Position numbers and translations under genes: made by a program. From positions 162,007 through 226,006 of the forward strand of contig VWZP01007499.1 in assembly GCA_013396995.1 (NCBI GenBank): 64,000 nt of DNA, read 5' to 3'. This DNA comes from Dicaeum eximium (lineage: Eukaryota; Chordata; Aves; Passeriformes; Dicaeidae). The notes beneath the pieces are model-generated. The model saw only the letters and a program-made list of their open reading frames with translations. It did not search any database and was not told where the DNA came from. Shown here in pieces: positions 48,692 to 60,272 of the stretch (positions are counted from its first letter, which is position 1; every line of letters starts with the position of its first letter).

Positions 48692-51600
48692 TTTATATCT
48701 TCAGAAAAAGTACATCTGTATTTATATCTTTGACAGATCCTGGAAAGGCAGGAGTTTCCCCACACAGCTTTATGGGGACAAAGTAACCACAGCATTAACA
48801 GAGGGAATTAAATCTGTCTTACCTACTCATTTTTGCCTTTCAAACTCCAGGCTTTTTTCTATCAGAGCACAAGATGCAGCTAGCTTCTCACTGCTGCTAA
48901 CTGGATTAAGACTAACAACTAATTTTGCATACAGGAATGAAATTTTCCAATTGTTACGCACTATTATCTTTCAGCAGATTTGTTTTTATTAACAAGTGGA
49001 AATCTCAGTGTATTTTTTTATTGTTTATAACCCTTTTCCTTCATATGATCCAATTCTCACCTGGGTATATAATTCCAGAAAGACTGTAAACTCTTTAATT
49101 CAGTCATGCAGAGTGCATCTTTAGGTGTTTGAATGCACTAAATATGTTTTCCTGAAGTTCATTGATTAACACAGGGCTCCAGATTTCATTTAGTGGCCTG
49201 TGATTGTTTCTATAAATATATTTTTGGCCATGGCTTTAATTCTTTTGGAAACCCTACTTAGGCATGGATGACTGATGGACCATTACAAGTCATTGACTGT
49301 GGAGAAGGTTAATGAGACAAATCTTATCATTAACCTGAATCTGATTCTCTTCTTTATTATTGAAAGACAGATAATTTACATTTTCACAGTGAGGTTGAGG
49401 AATGAGTTATTATATTATAAAATATGCCTGTATATTAAGCATGCATGCAGTTTATATGAGAGTTTATAGAATAAGCAATATATTGCACAGAAGCATTTTG
49501 CAGTGCTATTCAATCAGAAAAATCCCAGAGTACACATAAATGAATAGAAGACTGTTCTTTTCCAGTGTACAAGTGCCTAAAAATGACCTTGATAACTATT
49601 TTTCTTTTTTTTTTTCCTATTTGTTATATGTTCATGTTGCATTTTCTTCGGGCTGCTTACTTGCTTAAATACATGGCTTTCCATTCCCTTCAGTGGTGAT
49701 CTCCAGATTGCTTTGTCTAGCCTTTTCCCAGTCTTGCACGTAGCCCCAGTAACCTTATAGGTGGCACAATGTTGTCTCAAATATTATGTTTACATTTTTG
49801 AAACTGATCTAAACATTGTGAGCTTTATTTCTCAGACTAATAGGTAAACCCCTATTTGTTTATCTTATTTGGCAAACGTGCTATGCCAATATGCTATGAG
49901 AAGTGCCATGTAGATAGGAGGCCAACTAATTCCTTATGTCAATCAAAAATGACATATTTATATAATTTTGAATTATGAATGGCAGTGTGCTACACATATG
50001 CCTCCATCTCTGTGTGGGAGAGGGAATGAGACTGAGTCCAGCATGTCCTCTTTCTTTGCAGTCACTGGCCTTTCCCTTAAGATTCACATTGTAGAGGAAT
50101 CTGGAAGCAGTAAGATTTCCTAGCATATCCTACAGTACTTGTAGGGATGTCAAACTGTAATTAAATACTTAAAATCTTTTTTCTGTTGCTAGCTGACCCT
50201 GGCAGAATCATAAGTCTCAGGGCATCTAAATTTCTGCCTGAAAAATCTTTAATTTTTTGAATGATATGTTGGGAACGTGACCAACACCATCTCGTTGCTG
50301 AGAGTAACTAGGTGTTCCCATATATCCACTAAACATGTTGATTTCTTCTGTTAGTGTTTTGATTTCTTCTCCAATCAATGTTTTAGATCAAATAACTGAA
50401 TAATCTTGAGAGCAGAAACTGTAATGACATAGTCTTCCATGCTTACTCCAAGTGACTAGATTAGAGAGTAATTTTCTGGCTTGCTAGCTCAACAGACATG
50501 CAGTTGTTTAATTAAAACTGGAAAATTACCCTGAAGAAACTGGAGAATGACATACTGATATATGTTGCTGGCCACAACAAGATTTAGGTAAAAACTGCCT
50601 TGGCAGAGGTGAATGGGCAAGGCTTTCCACCTCACCTGGGTGGTCCTAGAAAGCAAGGAAACCAAGAAGGTTGCATCCACAGCTTCCAGGGGCTGAGGGA
50701 GAAAAGGTTTTCCCCCTCAGCTCAGCACCAGCTAGATGAGACAGTCCTCTATTCCTTCTGGTGGCTTTCCTAGATCCTGTTCAGAGATGAACAGGATGTC
50801 CCCACATATACAACAGGGAGCCTAGGTACATAACTCAGGGCTGGATATTTCTCTGTGGGACAAGATATTGGATTCATCCCATGTAGCACTCAGCCTGAAT
50901 TATTGCTCGGAATTCTCCATTAACTTCAGAGGAGCTCTGCAAGATCTTTGTTTCTGGCTAAGGTTCCCAAAGTTAGAGGGATGAAGCCAGCTGAAAGTGT
51001 CAGAAGTTCAGAATTGCAACACTTGATATTGCAGCTTCTAAAGGCTTTTGTGGGATGATCCAGTGGGGAAATTTTGGTTAGGTAAATGCAGTGGTATTTT
51101 ATGATTGACTTTAATAGCCCTGGAAGTAATTTAAAGAATTCTGTAAAATAGCTAATGCTGCTACTCTAGAAGTAGGTATTAACTGCCTTTGGTCCAATAA
51201 TATTGAGGGATCAAAGCCATTCCTCCTAGGTCTTGCTGTTATGAAAGATGGGGTTTTAACCATTCTTTAAAAGCAGTGAATCATTTCAATTCTTTCTCTC
51301 CTGAAAGCTCTTTCTATCAGATGTATTTTGATAGAGTTAGAATCATGTCCCTGTTTTCTTACTAAATGTTCCTATTTATATGTTTAAAAAGCTGGCAGGT
51401 TTGCAAGTACTGAAAAAAAAACCTCAAGGGGACAGCATTTTTTAAATGGAATGGGATTCAAAGTGAGAATTCATGAATATGCCTTTGGCTGGCTATGACT
51501 GCAATTCTTAGAGAGATCTGTGACACTCTTATTCAGCAGAGTCCAGCTGGGAACTGGCATGTTGTGTCTGTGCAGCCCTTTGCTCTCTGCATCTGCAGAG

Positions 51601-52994
51601 AAGGAGGTCAGACTTGAGCCCCGTGGAGGGGGGACGTGGGAGCTCTGCTGCAGTTTGGGCAGGGGCTCTGGTTTTAGCTGCAGAGTAGGCTCTCTGCAGG
51701 GGATCATGAAACCTGGATCCCTTGCATGAAACTGGACTACTGCCATCCTTTTCTTTGGTTCTTGATGAAGAAATTGTGGACTGGGGAAACCTTCCTGAGC
51801 TCAGTACTAACATACACATCGCTAGAAATCTGTTTTGGCATTTGCTGGTTTCTTCTCTTTGAACACTGACCGTACAGAATAGAAATTACCATATAGCACA
51901 GTGCATCCTTAATACAGAAAGCAATTAGAGTCACTGCCAAGTCAAAAACATCTGCCTGAGGGAAGATCTTGCTGGTCCGGGCCATGAAGCATTGATGGTT
52001 ATTCCAGCACTGTTCTGTTGTGTGGCTCAGTTCACTTTTTCTGATCGTGATTCCATCTTACTCTTTTTCTACATTCCCATAAACTATTGGATGAAAAAGG
52101 CCTTAGAGGCTGAGAAGGCCTGGAAGAACTACTGTCAGTTGCCACAGATTGGACAAAGCACTGCAGGGGCTGTAGGGTGGTAGGAAAGTTGGCACCAATC
52201 AAGATACTGGTGTAAATTTTTTTTGCCTGATTGAAAGTCACTAAAGCCTAAGAACATACACAAAGATAACTCATTATTGTACTTAATGGGCATTTAGTCA
52301 TATTGCATCAGGTTTCCTTTATGTTACAGAGCAATTGGACAAAGCAGAGTCTTGCCATACCAACAGGCATCATCTAAAAGCCGGGAAATATTTCTATTTA
52401 GAGAGATGGAGGGACCACAGCTGCTTGATTCAGAAAGCAAATAAAAAAAGTAAATGTATGAATAGAGTCAATATGGAGTGGAAGATGCACAAAATAATAA
52501 ATGTAGTAGAAAATCAAGGTCTCCTATTTATTCTTGAGCATAATGCCAAAACAAGGCAATTTGAAATGGAAGTGAAAAGCAGCATATCCTGAGTGGTATA
52601 TTATTAATTTATGGTATAGATTGGCGCATCAAAATGAAGGATTTAGTAAAAATAAAAGCAAGGAAAAGTCTCTGTATGGATAATGAGAAGATCTAAAACC
52701 TGTTAGACAGCACTGGATGACACAAGCCACGGGAACAAAAGGCAGGGCCTTAATGAATTGTCAGTAGATTTCTTGTCACTTCATTTTGGCAGTAATCTGA
52801 ACAGGAGTTTCAGATGGCCAGGTAATTTCTCTGGTCATGTTTTGCAATGTTGTACAGACAAACTTAGGCATGATTTTGCTAAAATGCTCAGAAAGGCTTT
52901 TGTATATCCACATTTCCAGCTAAAATACGTTTAATATGACTTTAGTTGCATGTGCTGTGGAAAGCCTGGTGTCAGCCACAGTTGATTTTCACAG
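48692..52994. other. Unique sequence, no gene seen
   Basis: No gene or repeat family was recognised. T-rich runs occur at 49603-49616. The 51500-51740 interval is GC-richer and has opposed open frames on both strands with no recognisable product. Confidence 0.55.
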
Positions 52995-53061
52995 GCTAAG
53001 CAGCATTAAGGAATGTGAATTTGACAAGAAACAGCTGAAGAGGAGTACACTCATTCCTAAG
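52995..53061 (+). other. Possible 67-nt exon (weak)
   Basis: TTGATTTTCACAG precedes the segment and CCTAAG|GTAACT follows it, both fair splice signals. Only one of three frames is open. After one base completing a codon it reads LSSIKECEFDKKQLKRS and so on for 22 codons, ending in a complete codon. The lysine-rich composition looks protein-like, but purine-rich DNA gives this by chance. No family was recognised and no phase-compatible neighbour was found. Confidence 0.12.
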
Positions 53062-54269
53062 GTAACTTCACTGACCTTGCTAGAGCTGATCCAAAGTTCA
53101 GTTTAGCCTTGACCTGTTTTTCTGTAGTTCGCAAGTTGTGTGTCTGGCGAACTGGTTCTACTTCTGCTGTTCTATCCATCTTTGTTCAAGGTAATAACAA
53201 AAGAAGTAAAAAAAGGTTCAGGAAATGGTGACAAACATAACTGGAGCACAGGAAAACTCTCCTATAAAGGGAGAATAATAAGGCTGTAGTTGTTTCTCTT
53301 AGAGATGAGACAAATAAAAAGGAGGCAAAATAAAAAGAAATCTGAAAGGACTTATCCACATACCCCTTGTGATCCACTAAAGGGCCTTTAGAGGTCCACA
53401 ACCATGGAATTGAACTAAGCTGCTGCTACCTGCTGCTCCCTGCCAGCTGGATATGAAGTTGGGCTCTCTGCCTTGTGCCTTTTGGGGTATAAAGGCTAAA
53501 AATTATCCATACAGGAGAGGAGCAGCTGTTGTCCCTGTTTCCCACACAACAGAAAATAGGGGGAGTCACAGAAAATCTGAGAATATTCCAAGTCAAAGGA
53601 AAGGGAGATACCTTTCCACATAATACACAAACACCCATGGAACTAGGCAATTAATAGTGTTTGAACATATTATGGTTCGTAACAAGACTTCTGGGTTACA
53701 AGAGGTGCTGGTAAAGCTGGGTACAGCTGTGCAGCTTGGGGGATGCTGGATGGTCCATGAGTGGGAAAGGGGATGCACAAAGTCTGGCAGTGAGCATGCA
53801 TCTTAGGAAAAGGCAAGGCTGAGGTGTCTGAGGCTTCAGCCACACTGGGGAGTTAGCTGCCTTAATCCAGCCATTATCCTGCATCATCTGAGCCTGGGAG
53901 TCAGCCCAGCTTGTGAACATAGCCTGTGGTCAGTGTGGACAGCAGTATTCACAGAGGGAGGAAACTGGGTCAGAGGGAACACAGTTTGTCACACATTTGC
54001 AGTAGACAGGCAGCAGAAACAAGTGATTGAGTTACCATGGTTCAGTTGGTGTTTGGTAACTCGGGGGTGATGGTGAAATATCGCAAGACCAAGTCCTAAA
54101 CACACGCCACCTCTGCCTCTGTATATCACAGGCAACAACCATCGTAACAATCTCTGGGGACTCACCAAACAAGTTCCCTAAGCAGCTCATGATAGTGCTG
54201 TACTTTGTCAGTAAATTCAATTTCATGTCAGTGTACTTTATTTGATGAGTATTTATTTTTTTGCTGCAG
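53062..54269. other. Unique sequence, no gene seen
   Basis: No gene was recognised. The 53690-53930 interval is GC-richer with several short minus-strand frames of no recognisable identity. Confidence 0.55.
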
Positions 54270-54410
54270 GGCTTCAGCAGCAGAGCAGATGGAGACTGCC
54301 ATGCCCTCTCTTTTTGCCATGTGGTTCACTCATAGCACGCCTGGGTTTGTGACCCAGCAAGCCCCAGAAATGGTATCAATGCATCTTTTGTGCCTGGGCT
54401 GGGTACTCTG
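54270..54410 (+). other. Possible 141-nt exon (weak)
   Basis: A strong pyrimidine tract ending TTTTTTTGCTGCAG precedes the segment, and TACTCTG|GTGAGC follows it. One frame is open throughout, reading ASAAEQMETAMPSLFAMW at its start; the other two have stops. It would leave two bases over, which fits the phase at the start of the 59687 candidate. The translation has no domain I recognise. It may be a pseudo-exon. Confidence 0.12.
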
Positions 54411-57199
54411 GTGAGCTCCTTACTGCCCAGCAAACACCTACAGACTTGGCTGTCTTTTGAGAAACAAGAAGGATCAAGACAGCTCCTGGGACATTGCAGG
54501 GACCAAGCCCTGGAGATGACAGTGGATCCCTGCTCCCAAGTCTGGTGAGAGATCTGAGTCTCTGGGGCTTTTCTTTCTAACTTCTCTTTCTTCCTTAGAG
54601 AGTCTTTGAGTTCCAGTTTATTCTTCACTTAATATGAAGGGATTTACACTGATCACTCTTGTTAATGGGAATTTTATTCTTGAATCTCCTGAGTTTAGAA
54701 GTATCATTTTGTTCTCAGAGCAAATTTAAATTTTTGAGCGTTCATGGGAAGAAAAAGTTATCAGACCACCCTCTGCACTGCCTAGGTGATGTTATACAGC
54801 CTTCTCTGATTAGCTTTTAAAAACTATTTTTAGTTTAGATATGTAGCATAGAGCCCCAGACACAAAGCTTGATGGTGCTTATCACTTCAAATAGACTATC
54901 AACAACCTTGTACCAAAAGAAACAGATTGTAGGTGTGTAAGGGACTCCCTTTCTTCCTCCTGCAGAGAGTTTTCACTTTTGATATCAAAAAGCTTGGCTG
55001 CAGCAAGTCCCCAGCTGCTTCAGCCTGACTCCAGAGATGGCTGAGGCTGCAGGTGAGCTCCCTGCAAAATCTGGGGCAACCCCAAGTTCAAAGTGAGGCA
55101 GCTGGGGCTGGATGGGATGCATTCCACAGGCACTTCTCTTTTTTTTTTTTTTTAATTCCCCTTGCTATATTATATTATTGTATTTCTGTTTTACTTCTCA
55201 TTTTTCCTGACCCAATTAATGTCTTTTCACTTGAAATGGTTTGTACAGTTGTTAGGATTTGAGGAGAGATAGCAGTGTAATGCTATAAAAGCTGGGAGGC
55301 TTTATCCTGTAGCCCTCTGTGAGTGCCCCTCTGTGCTCTCAGAGGCCTTTGTACATGGTAACCTTACTTAGGGGAGTTAACCTAAGGAGTTTAGGTTTTC
55401 ATACACATCCTAGTTTGTGGGGACAGTTGAGTGGATTTGGGATGCTGATATGAAATTGAGTATAGATATGCGGGTAAAAATAATAGTAGAATAAAAGAAT
55501 ATGTAAAGTAATAGCCTTTCAGACACCCAGGCAAAAATAGCAGGTTTGTGTATCCTAAAGCACATAGGATGAGCATAGTTGTCACAAATATCACATTGCC
55601 TTTTGCTTTTTATTTTTTTTTCTTTTAATGCATGTGAAAATAATTTGTGAAGTCAACTCTAAAAATAATAGTGTTGTGCAACAACTGCAGTATTTTTTCA
55701 AGTGAGCTTTGAAATTTAGTGTTTGTGTATATAGTTAAGAACATATAAGTTCTTCCATCCCAACCTCTATCTCACATCTGTTGAGCTGATGTCTTGTATA
55801 TTTGCTCTCTTCTAGAATAAAAGTCACTTGCTTTTAGGTGAGCAAAAGTTTCTCAAGGACCTTAAGTAAGAAAATCGTAGGAAATATGGCATAATCATCT
55901 TTTTTGCTTGTGACATTTTCCCAATTTGAGAGGTTCCTAAGCCACTCTTCAGAATATGGATGCAAAGGTTAAGTTATAAAGGTATCTGGCAAATTATTTT
56001 TATAATGGATTTAGAAAACTGCCCTGCTTTGCTGCAAGTGAGGAGGGATAGGTATTTACCACTTCTGCCATACCAGCCAATCTCTAGAAATGGGTCTGGC
56101 CATTTTTTCTTCCTTATTCTGATAGAAGAAGGAAGACAAGTGTAGCAATCTGTATTTTATTAACATTCAAAGTTGGTTGGGTTTTCATGTTAATAGGCTT
56201 TTAATGATTTTGCATGGGAGAATGTCCTGTAATGAAAAAGGGAACAGCTGTCAAGTTCAAACAGGAAAAACAATTTAATATAACTCATGTAGCATGGCAG
56301 CATATTGAAATTTTTATCATAACTTGTGCTGCCTCAGTTGTGAAGTGCCCTCATCTTTATTCCATTTTGTACTGTTTAGTACTCAGCTGAAAGACTGTTG
56401 TTAGTGACTGTTTATCTTTAAAACCTTCACTAACAGCATTATTTTGCAGCCCATTTTCAAACTAGGGTGCATTTTAGAAAGAGACCCTTTATTGGATCAC
56501 ATCATATTGATCTCTATTCCAGAGGGCAAAAATAAGATGCTTAAATAATTTAATTTTTTATCTCTGTGAATGCTTGTGCAGGCCACTCTGAGGCTGGTCA
56601 GCTGATGGGTGTGGGTGGTGTGGTGGGCAGGTCACCACAGAGGCTCTGAACAGCCTCTGCAGAGGCTCTGCTGGGGAAGGTTTTTGTCACACATCCCCAC
56701 AGCCACCAGCAGCAGCTGTCCCACTGTCCTTAGCTCCACATCACTTGGGAACACACTGATGGCTGCCAGCACGTATTCCTCTGATCTAGAGACATTTCTG
56801 AACCTTACTAAAGCTGCCTTTTGCTTCAGCCAAGGGGCAACTAAATTCACTAAAAAGGAAGCACCTAAAATCAGAAGTGCCACAGATAAATGGGTACAGA
56901 AAAAATAATTCAGTTGCTGCCTTGCTCTTGTTCACCCTGTCTTTTGAAATTGTAGTGAAACTCTACACTGCACTTTCAGGTGAGGAGCAGAGCCACCTGT
57001 GACTTACTTTTGGGCTTTACTTTACACAAGGAGGGATTGCTCTCCTAATCCATCAGAGAGGTGAACTGCATTGCATTTAGCCAGTAAAAGGTGGACATTG
57101 GAGGAAAGAGCCCATTAAATTACCATTACCTAGTCTTAGAGAGATATTCCTGAAGAAATAGATCACAAAGGTGTGAAAGAGCGACCAAGTCTCTCCTCA
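54411..57199. other. Unique sequence, no gene seen
   Basis: No gene was recognised. It contains a T15 run (55139-55153) and a TATAAAA word at 55284-55290 that has no supporting promoter context. Confidence 0.55.
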
Positions 57200-57801
57200 G
57201 CTCCTAGATTTTTGCATTTGGAAAACAGACAGCAGTGGTGCCTGTCTCTGGGTGAGTCATGCAGCTTAGAGCAAGGACTTTAAAAATCTTCTTATCCATT
57301 AGAGAGAGACGTGTGTTACACCTGCTGTGCGTTATGTGCAAGTTGTAAATCAGATGCTGTAGGGGACTTTTCCACAATCGAAACCCCCAAATGCCTCCTG
57401 ATAGGGCAAGGGAGAGGAGAGGTGGCCTTTGCCCTGGGACAGGCTGCAGCAAGTGCCTCTCCCCTCAGCCATCCCTTCCCCAGACCTGGAGGTAAAGTGA
57501 GGTTGGCCACTTTCTACTCCTGCTTTTGGTTTTGTGGTGTTTCCAATGCCACCGCGGGCTGGGTGAGGCGGTGGGGCTGGGCACAGCTCAGGGAAGGCTT
57601 TGGGTGTGAGAGCAGGGACCAGGCTGGCAGCACAGAGCTGCCTTCCTACCTCTTAAATTTTTGGTCCTGGGATCACCCTGGCCCTCTGACCTGCTCAGCC
57701 TCACCTGGGTCCCCTCAGGGGTCCCTTAGCTCATTACTGTAGCAGAAGATGAATAAAACAGTTGCATCGCCTTCTTTTCTATCTGTAAAAAAAAAAAAAA
57801 A
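57200..57801 (+). other. GC-richer block ending in AATAAA and an A15 tract
   Basis: The block from about 57400 to 57720 is the longest GC-rich patch in the window, with CpGs near 57552-57571. A plus-strand frame is open from 57311 to 57742 but contains no ATG, and its product is unrecognised. Immediately after its stop come AATAAA at 57752-57757 and, 30 bases on, a run of 15 A at 57787-57801. This arrangement is what a retroposed transcript leaves, and equally what a 3' end followed by a chance A tract would look like. No target site duplication was identified. Confidence 0.25.
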
Positions 57802-58679
57802 CAAAATCAATTTGGATTCTGTTTGAGAACTGACTTTACAATGAAGAAAATGAGTTTTTACCAGCCTTTACAAAGCAATGCAAACCAGTACTTCATTTTA
57901 TGCAGTATCTGTACCTCTCCTTTTATTTGTAAACTAAACTATCATTCACAAGCGTAAGCTATAGATCAGAAAATATTGCCTACATTTGTAAACCGTGTAA
58001 ATAACCAAGTCATTTGGTTTTTTCCAAATTGCAAGATTCCTTGTGAATTGTGCTTTTCCTAATTTAAAATCGTGAAAATTTGTTCAGCTAAATTGGGTAT
58101 GTTCCTAAGATCCAAGTCCAAAAACACTCAGATGTATTAACTGAAAATTCCTCTAACACTTAAGTTGACAATGGTGAATCTTAAAATCCAACTAGCATCT
58201 ATGAAGCTTTTTTTACTAATCAATTCAAAAGTGATGGAACTTTGCCACCCTTCTACAAGTTATAGTACACATATAAGGCACTGCTCAGGCTTTCGTCAAA
58301 CCTCCTAGCAAGGATAAAATACACTTCTTGACAGATACAGACCACTGAAGCAATAATAAAATTGACTTTTTAACAACTAAAATTTCTAGTCCTAGCCAGG
58401 ATCAGCTTTTGGATAGTAAATGGGGTCAAAACATATATCAATGTCACTAAGTGGACAGGGTCACATAAAAATTGGATTTTTAAAAATTTCCATCAAATTG
58501 CATCACAAAACTAAGAAAAGTTAGGTCTCAGCTGTTATGTGCTCTATGTTATGGACTTAGATGTGTCTTAGCAACAATGTTTCAGTCTTAGGGCTTTACA
58601 GAATTATGTTAATTTTCACACTGTGAGATGTGTAAATTAGGATTTTTTTCTCATTGATGCACTTTCTAAGGAGTCTGGT
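57802..58679. other. Unique sequence, no gene seen
   Basis: AT-rich unique sequence with no recognised gene or repeat. Confidence 0.6.
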
Positions 58680-58757
58680 TGTTTTTTGGGTGGTTTTTTT
58701 TTTTTTTTTTTTGTGGTTTTTTTTGGTCAGTGTTTTTTTTTTTTTTTTTTTTTTTTT
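58680..58757. repeat. T-rich (T/GG)n tract
   Basis: T runs of 19, 8 and 25 are separated by short GG-containing breaks. The run lengths are likely to be variable and prone to sequencing error. Confidence 0.9.
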
Positions 58758-58872
58758 GTCTCTTAAATCTATTGTTTTAAATTGAAGCTGTTAAGAAAAA
58801 ATATTAATTTTCTTATGAACAGACACAAATCCTTACAGAAAGGCTCCTGGCTAAAGTGAGGTGTTTCTGGTC
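58758..58872. other. Unique spacer
   Basis: A short AT-rich spacer between the T-rich and purine-rich tracts. Nothing was recognised. Confidence 0.6.
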
Positions 58873-58922
58873 CAAGCTAGGAGGAAGAGGCAGGAGGAGG
58901 GGAAAGAGGAGAACAGGGGGGA
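58873..58922. repeat. Purine-rich GGA/AGG tract
   Basis: The plus strand is almost pure purine with AGGAGG and GGGG runs. Several G runs are present, but I do not see four well-spaced tracts that would make a confident G-quadruplex. Confidence 0.75.
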
Positions 58923-59336
58923 ACATTTCTCTTCTTTCTTTCACCATGGGGGAGTGTCCCAGGCCCCTCCCTGGGATTCTGAAATCTTTGACTGAAGTCA
59001 AGCTTCCCTGGTTTCAAACTTGGCAGGGGTGTGCCCAGATGCTGCATGGTAGCTGGGATAGAAGAATTAACTGGGAAGGACTCACTGAGTGAATTCTAAT
59101 GAAATAATTTTGTACCGTCATTTTAGATAATTAGACATTGGCATAGAACCTCAGTCTGCTTTCCCTAAACCCCTGGTGGAAAAACTTTACTCCAGCCCTT
59201 TCCAGACTTTTAAATATATTTGTGGAAGGCTTCCCAAGGTCTTGGGTTTTCCTTTAGTTGCAAAATATGTAATTTTGGATATGGACTCTTAGAAATTATC
59301 TGGGGAGGGAAAATATTTCCTGTTCAGCTCTTGTAA
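58923..59336. other. Unique sequence, no gene seen
   Basis: No gene or repeat family was recognised. Confidence 0.6.
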
Positions 59337-59411
59337 CAAAACAAAATGAAACAAAACAAAACAAAACGAAACAAAACAAAACAAAACAAAACAAAAAAAA
59401 GAAAAAAAAAG
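59337..59411. repeat. (AAAAC)n microsatellite
   Basis: The tract has about twelve AAAAC-type units with a few AAACG and AAATG variants, ending in an A8 run, G and A9. This pentamer is common in birds, and it may have grown from a retroposon tail. Confidence 0.92.
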
Positions 59412-59626
59412 TATTTTTTACTTAATTATAAAGGTTGCTAAGAGATAGATACTTCATTCCCTAAAACTGCTTTTTCATGGAACAGTACAAATGTTAGCAG
59501 ACAAAGCAAGCTGGTCTTGCTGTATTGTAGGGTGCTGCAGAGAACAGGCCAATAAATAGATTGAAAAGAAAAAATGATAGGAAATGCTTGCTATGAAATT
59601 AATTAGATATTTAAATATGAGGCGTT
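59412..59626. other. Unique sequence upstream of the candidate exon
   Basis: AT-rich, non-repetitive sequence. Nothing coding was seen. Confidence 0.5.
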
Positions 59627-59666
59627 GATTTCTGTAAAAGCAAGAGGATTTCTGTAAAACCAAGAG
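59627..59666. repeat. 20-bp tandem duplication
   Basis: GATTTCTGTAAAAGCAAGAG (59627-59646) is followed directly by the same 20 bases with one change (G to C, 59647-59666). It lies 20 bases upstream of the acceptor of the candidate exon, so it sits in the branch point region if that exon is real. Confidence 0.92.
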
Positions 59667-59686
59667 TGCTTTTTAATCTTTCATAG

Positions 59687-59744
59687 TGGTTCAGAGATTC
59701 GGTCCTCGAGTGAAGAAGACCTAGAGGGCAGCTCTAATGTGTTG
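59687..59744 (+). other. Best candidate coding exon, 58 nt
   Basis: TTTTTAATCTTTCATAG precedes the segment and AATGTGTTG|GTAAGC follows it, a good acceptor and a strong donor. Two of the three frames have stops. The open one, after one base completing a codon, reads GSEIRSSSEEDLEGSSNVL. This Ser/Glu/Asp-rich peptide resembles a disordered, phosphorylatable linker in a cytoplasmic protein. Two CpGs are kept in a CpG-poor region. If not spliced, the frame runs on for 16 more codons to a stop at 59793-59795. I do not recognise the gene. It could be an alternatively spliced exon of a large gene, or chance. Confidence 0.28.
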
Positions 59745-60250
59745 GTAAGCAAAAAACATGGACCTGTGGATAAGAAGGCAGTATCTGCTTTATAAATACA
59801 TAGAGACAGCTTCACCTCTATAATGTATTCATCATGAAGCATTAAAAGCACTTTGGCCCCATGTCTTGAGGAACATTAAAGTGTTACTGTTACTGCAATG
59901 CATTGTCTGTCCTGCTTAGTGTTACTGCACATTCAGTATATCTTTTGGGCTTGTAATTGTGGCATGTTGCAGGGTATTTCTTCATATTTAAATAATCATG
60001 GGCCTAATTTTCAGAGAGTGTCATTATGTCTGGCTGAAATGGAATCAATGGTACCAAACTCCTTTATACTAGCTAAGGAGTTGGTCCTGTGTGCTTAAAA
60101 ATAACCTAATGAGGGAAGGACTGGTCTACCTACTGAGAGATTTCGTGACCTACTTCTGCAGCTCTCCTGCTCTTTTGGGAAAGCTCTGCTGGGCTTCTGG
60201 TTCTTCATCTCCTTGGTCTCCCCCAAATCACTCAAAAAAGCAAATGCCAT
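59745..60250. other. Unique sequence, no gene seen
   Basis: If the exon upstream is real, this is its 3' intron. Nothing else was recognised. Confidence 0.5.
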
Positions 60251-60272
60251 GAGAGAGAGAGAGAAAGAGACA
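60251..60272. repeat. (GA)n microsatellite
   Basis: A run of GA dinucleotides with one AAAG interruption. Confidence 0.85.

Noticed and set aside
55284..55290. TATAAAA word resembling a TATA box
   Set aside because: No initiator, CpG enrichment, downstream exon or LTR ends support a promoter here.
57311..57742. 143-codon open frame, the longest in the window
   Set aside because: It contains no ATG codon at all, its composition follows the local GC-rich DNA, and no domain is recognisable.
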